NCBI GenBank assembly: GCA_036564345.1
Contig: DATCOZ010000217.1
Span: forward strand, 1 to 14,374
DNA length: 14,374 bases
Direction of reading: 5' to 3'
DNA from: UBA6019 sp036564345
GTDB taxonomy: Bacteria; Chloroflexota; Dormibacteria; Dormibacterales; Dormibacteraceae
Within the stretch, counting starts at the first letter, position 1, and every line of letters begins with the position of its first letter. This document shows, piece by piece, positions 12,769-14,374 of the stretch. A program made the position numbers and the translations under genes. The notes beneath the pieces are model-generated. The model saw nothing but the letters and a program-made list of their open reading frames with translations. It did no database searches and was not told the DNA's origin.

Positions 12769-14054
12769 AAGCTGCCGAGCTGCTCCAGGAGCTGATCCGG
12801 TTTGACACGACCAACCCACCCGGGGCGGAGCGCGCCTGCGTCGAGCGGATCGGGGCGCTGCTCAGCGCCGAGGGGGTCGAGTGGCAGACCTACGCCGCCA
12901 CCCCGGACCGGCCGAACCTGGTTGCCCGCCTGCCCGGAGGGTCCGGTCCAGGCCTGGTCCTGCAGGGCCACGTCGACGTCGTCACGACCGTCAACCAGAA
13001 ATGGACGCGTCCGCCCTTCGGGGGCGAGCTGGTCGACGGCTGGATCTGGGGGCGGGGCGCCCTCGACATGAAGAACGGGGTGGCGATGATGGTCGACGCT
13101 TTCCTTCGCGCCAAGCGCGAGGGCACCCGGCTTCCGGGCGACCTGCTCCTGGTGGTGCTCGCCGACGAGGAGGCCGGCGGAGTGGAGGGGGCGGCCTGGT
13201 TGACCGACAACCACCCGGAGCTGTTCACCGGCGTCCGCCACACGATCGGCGAGGGCGGCGGCTACAGCACCCTGATGGCCGGCGTCCGGTTCTACCCGAT
13301 CATGGTCTCCGAGAAGCGCGGCTGCCAGCTCCTGGTGACCCTTCGCGGTCCCGGCGGCCACGGCTCGCTGCCGATGCGCGGTGGCGCCATGGCAAAGCTC
13401 GGCGGGGTGCTCGGCGCTCTCAACCGGACCCGTCTGCCGGTTCACATCACCGAGGCGGTCCGGCTCCAGCTGGAGGGGATGCGCGATCGCTTCACCGGCG
13501 AGCGGGCGGCCCTTTTCAACCGGCTGCTCGATCCCGCGCAGACCGATGCGGCGCTCGACGAGCTGGGCGCCGAGGGCAGGAGCCTCGACGCGACCCTCCA
13601 CAACACGGTCAACGCGACGATCGTCGAAGGTGGCCTCAAGATCAACGTGATCCCGAGCGAGGTCCGCCTCTCGCTCGATGGGCGGCTGCTCCCCGGGCAG
13701 GGCCGCGAGGACATGCTCCGCGAGGTGCGGGCCGTCGTCGGCGAGGAGCCGGAGATCGAGGTCGTGAAGCTGGGTCAAGCCCAGCCTGAGCCCGACCTGC
13801 GGGGATTCGCGGTGCTGGCCGACGTCATCCGGGAGCTGGATCCCGACGGAGTGCCGGTCCCCTACCTGGTCAGCGGCGGTACCGACGGCCGCCACTTCGC
13901 CAAGCTCGGCATCAGCACCTACGGCTTCACGCCGGTCACCCTGCCGGCCGGCTTCGACGCCTGGGCGACGATCCACGACGCCGACGAGCGAATCCCGGCC
14001 GCCGCACTCGATTTCGGCAGCGAGGCGATCTTCCAGGCGATCCAGCGACTGTAG
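12765..14054 (+). CDS. M20 family metallopeptidase (ArgE/DapE/carboxypeptidase-like)
   Basis: The 429-residue protein shows the M20 di-zinc signature. His69 and Asp71 are in LQGHVDVV, the bridging Asp101 in RGALDMKNG, the catalytic Glu135 and zinc ligand Glu136 in LADEEAGG, and the last zinc ligand His404 in HDADERIP. The dimerisation domain lies between, with RGPGGHGSLPM (conserved His in GGHG). This family removes acyl or amino-acid groups (acetylornithine deacetylase, succinyl-diaminopimelate desuccinylase, dipeptidases); the substrate cannot be assigned here, and no signal peptide is seen. AGGGGGG lies just before the ATG at 12765. It is the last gene of the run, and the repeat array begins at its stop codon. 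Confidence 0.9.
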   Translation: MKAAELLQELIRFDTTNPPGAERACVERIGALLSAEGVEWQTYAATPDRPNLVARLPGGSGPGLVLQGHVDVVTTVNQKWTRPPFGGELVDGWIWGRGALDMKNGVAMMVDAFLRAKREGTRLPGDLLLVVLADEEAGGVEGAAWLTDNHPELFTGVRHTIGEGGGYSTLMAGVRFYPIMVSEKRGCQLLVTLRGPGGHGSLPMRGGAMAKLGGVLGALNRTRLPVHITEAVRLQLEGMRDRFTGERAALFNRLLDPAQTDAALDELGAEGRSLDATLHNTVNATIVEGGLKINVIPSEVRLSLDGRLLPGQGREDMLREVRAVVGEEPEIEVVKLGQAQPEPDLRGFAVLADVIRELDPDGVPVPYLVSGGTDGRHFAKLGISTYGFTPVTLPAGFDAWATIHDADERIPAAALDFGSEAIFQAIQRL

Positions 14055-14057
14055 GGC

Positions 14058-14079
14058 AAGAGGGGGCAGGCCCCCTCTT
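14058..14079. terminator. 10-bp stem hairpin just after the M20 gene
   Basis: AAGAGGGGGC and GCCCCCTCTT are exact complements around an AG centre, 3 nt after the M20 stop. It recurs at 14176-14197 and 14290-14311. No T-run follows. It could end the purD-M20 transcript, but it is also the first part of the repeat unit. Confidence 0.45.
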
Positions 14080-14134
14080 CCAAAACTCCCCCTCTCCGCG
14101 CGGCGCCTTGGTGTCGATTCTGAACAGCTCATCC

Positions 14135-14153
14135 GGCCGGGATGAACCCGGCC
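14135..14153. repeat. Second hairpin of the repeat unit
   Basis: GGCCGGG and CCCGGCC pair over 7 bp around ATGAA. It recurs at 14253-14271. In the third unit the 5' arm is altered to GGCCGCG at the window edge. Confidence 0.7.
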
Positions 14154-14374
14154 TACGCGCAACGCTTTGACGGGCAAGAGGGGGCAGGCCCCCTCTTCCA
14201 GAACTCCCCCTCTCCGCGCGGCGCCTTGGCGTCGATTCTGAACAACTCATTCGGCCGGGATGAACCCGGCCTACGCGCAACGCGAGGGCAAGAGGGGGCA
14301 GGCCCCCTCTTCCAGAACTCCCCCTCTCGGCGCGACGCATTGGCGTCGATTCTGAACAACTCATTCGGCCGCGT

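Larger units (their letters stand above)
14054..14374. repeat. Tandem array of 114-118 bp hairpin-bearing repeats, cut by the window edge
   Basis: The final 320 bases hold no gene. They are units starting GGGCAAGAGG at 14054, 14172 and 14286, with spacings of 118 and 114 bp. The third is cut at the edge after about 89 bp. Units 1 and 2 differ at only about four positions over their first hundred bases; unit 3 has a few more changes. Each complete unit carries a long hairpin near its start and a second, GGCCGGG-ATGAA-CCCGGCC, near its end. Long open frames crossing the array on the minus strand encode repetitive Arg/Ser-rich peptides and are artefacts. Confidence 0.85.

Noticed and set aside
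12627..14177. 516-codon minus-strand frame opposite the M20 gene
   Set aside because: It is antisense to a clear M20 peptidase and starts inside the repeat array. The long frame reflects high GC content.
14054..14374. Terminal array as a CRISPR
   Set aside because: The units are 114-118 bp and near-identical throughout, with no short repeats separated by unique spacers.

Overview
This is a very GC-rich, gene-dense stretch of bacterial chromosome, made of core-metabolism genes with no phage, plasmid or defence cargo. Several traits suggest an actinobacterial, Dormibacterota or Chloroflexota-type organism: a DUF881 protein, a short CBS-less GuaB3-type IMP dehydrogenase relative, frequent GTG/TTG starts, and genes without a Shine-Dalgarno whose -10 box sits just before the start codon. 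That placement is an inference and I cannot narrow it further. I see no tRNA, rRNA or CRISPR array.

Layout. Positions 1-247 (minus) hold the N-terminal part of a DUF881 membrane protein that runs off the left edge. Divergent from it are an NAD-type glutamate dehydrogenase (271-1530) and a PlsC-like acyltransferase (1659-2723). A small helix-hairpin-helix DUF4332 protein lies on the minus strand (2733-3164). A good promoter (TTGGAT, 17 bp, TATAAT) then drives guaB3 (3274-4470) and guaA (4717-6276). From 6366 to 14054 seven genes overlap or nearly touch: purD, purE, pycB, a beta-hydroxyacid dehydrogenase, pycA, a Nudix hydrolase and an M20 peptidase. This looks like one operon. The window ends in a tandem array of hairpin-bearing repeats (14054-14374).

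How the genes fit together. GuaB3 and GuaA would carry the IMP-XMP-GMP branch. PurD and PurE are two steps of de novo IMP synthesis. PycB (carboxyltransferase plus biotin carrier) and PycA (biotin carboxylase) together form a two-subunit biotin-dependent carboxylase, most likely pyruvate carboxylase. An NAD(P)-dependent reductase gene sits between the two subunits. Glutamate dehydrogenase supplies or drains glutamate nitrogen. The Nudix and M20 enzymes at the operon end have no clear link to these pathways.

Most notable find. The 244-bp gap between guaB3 and guaA is almost entirely a small MITE-like element (4470-4709). It has 28-bp terminal inverted repeats matching at 23 of 28 positions and is flanked by TA on both sides. 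The TA duplication falls inside the guaB3 stop codon. Removing the element restores a TAA stop four bases before the guaA start, so it appears to have split a tight guaB3-guaA operon without damaging either gene. Its interior carries a perfect 20-bp palindrome and two 39-bp direct repeats that each fold into a hairpin. A second non-coding structure is the 114-118 bp tandem repeat at the right edge, whose units carry hairpins with competing pairing arms.
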